In this document: positions 63,549 to 64,000 of the stretch, piece by piece
Layout of the letters: every line of letters starts with the position of its first letter
Position numbering within the stretch: the first letter of the stretch is position 1
Assembly: GCF_000385335.1 (NCBI RefSeq)
Contig: NZ_ARWA01000001.1
Location: forward strand, 3,550,001 to 3,614,000
Direction: 5' to 3'
Length of the DNA: 64,000 bases
DNA from: Methyloferula stellata AR4
Lineage (GTDB): Bacteria > Pseudomonadota > Alphaproteobacteria > Rhizobiales > Beijerinckiaceae
Made by a program: the position numbers and the translations under genes
The notes under the pieces: generated by a model
Databases searched by the model: none
Told to the model about the DNA's origin: nothing
The model's input: only the letters and a program-made list of their open reading frames with translations

Positions 63549-64000
63549 TTGAGAGACGCGGAAGCAACAGGCTTGAACATTGTTTCGGCCCAGGGTTCCG
63601 AGAGCGCACCGGCCGATCGTCAGGCACCAGATGGCACGAAGCGCGATGCGACGCGGCCCATGGAAGTGATCGTGCTGGACAATGGCCTGATCGGACGCGG
63701 TAGCCACTCTTATCATTTGGCCAAGGAAGTCATCCGATCGCTGTCTTCGCGCAATCTCCCCTATCGGCTCTTCGGCACTAAAGCGGTCGAGAAGCAGATC
63801 GTCGCCGAGACGGGTGCAATCCCGCATTTCGGCTGGTCGCTTTACGATCATTCGGGCCTGGTCGATATTCTAGGCTTCGTTCATCGCGCGACGGCATTCG
63901 GCGGCGATAAACCGACCTGGGGCCTATCCTGGACCGAACTCAAAATCGTGAATTTCCTCAATTGGCGATTTCAAAAGGATCTCGCAAGGCTGCCCGCCGA
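63549..64000 (+). CDS. Unidentified protein, 5' part
   Basis: A frame open to the window end. The first well-formed protein segment is MEVIVLDNGLIGRGSHSYHL from ATG 63660, a Rossmann-like start with Gly-rich turn and possible substrate Asn/Gly, followed by a helix-rich part (AKEVIRSLSSRNLPYRLFG). It recalls glycosyltransferase N-terminal domains, but this is a guess. A TTG at 63549 with GGAG 7 nt upstream would add a 37-residue charged extension. The gene's 3' end is outside the window. Confidence 0.6.
   Translation, partial: MRDAEATGLNIVSAQGSESAPADRQAPDGTKRDATRPMEVIVLDNGLIGRGSHSYHLAKEVIRSLSSRNLPYRLFGTKAVEKQIVAETGAIPHFGWSLYDHSGLVDILGFVHRATAFGGDKPTWGLSWTELKIVNFLNWRFQKDLARLPA

Overview
The window is a GC-rich chromosomal segment of an alphaproteobacterium, most probably a member of the Hyphomicrobiales (Rhizobiales), perhaps Beijerinckiaceae-like. 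The assignment rests on gene content and order: the chain rsh-pdxJ-acpS-lepB-rnc-era, MipZ rather than MinD, TrmFO, two-domain MaeB, psd followed by a probable pssA, and dense palindromic intergenic repeats of the kind common in this order. No rRNA, tRNA, CRISPR array, integrase, transposase or complete prophage was seen, so this is core chromosome with small accessory inserts.

Layout. 1-3.7 kb: phospholipid synthesis (pssA fragment, psd), an AT-rich orphan membrane protein and an Atm1-type ABC exporter. 3.8-11.8 kb: LysM envelope protein, LOG-family protein, zf-CHCC protein, FAD monooxygenase, MipZ, and a divergent AraC regulator/epimerase pair with an SRPBCC protein. 12.1-15.3 kb: TadE/TadG-type pseudopilin island with a broken TadE-like fragment. 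15.4-16.7 kb: three small unknown proteins. 16.8-23.7 kb (minus strand): era, rnc, lepB, acpS, pdxJ, rsh, and further upstream rpoZ. 24-30.3 kb: NYN protein coupled to a type-5 uracil-DNA glycosylase, smpB, dapA, Slt-type transglycosylase, PAS_5 protein. 30.3-40.2 kb: PilZ protein, GST, gamma-carbonic anhydrase, duplicated DUF3126 protein, cysE, hydrolase, trmFO, YqeB-like protein, DUF1328, ubiA, rsmE. 40.3-43.9 kb: a porin-like short exported protein, two adjacent exported catalase-like haem proteins and an exported pentapeptide-repeat protein, lying between rsmE and gshA. 45.7 kb: a 53-aa Flp pilin. 46-51.2 kb: DUF937, MATE exporter, His-rich CDF exporter, Kef-type antiporter. 51.3-55.2 kb: Mla/MCE lipid transport operon. 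55.3-59.4 kb: CYTH/CHAD protein and maeB. 59.6-63.3 kb: ilvB-ilvN-ilvC behind a transcription-attenuation leader. The right end enters an unidentified plus-strand gene.

The most informative non-coding observations are (i) a family of palindromes next to gene 3' ends, several apparently supplying the TAG stop codon from their own edge, and (ii) an 18-codon leader peptide rich in Leu/Ile/Val followed by an intrinsic terminator upstream of ilvB. The best candidate for an uncharacterised protein system is the exported pentapeptide/catalase-like cluster at 40.9-43.9 kb.
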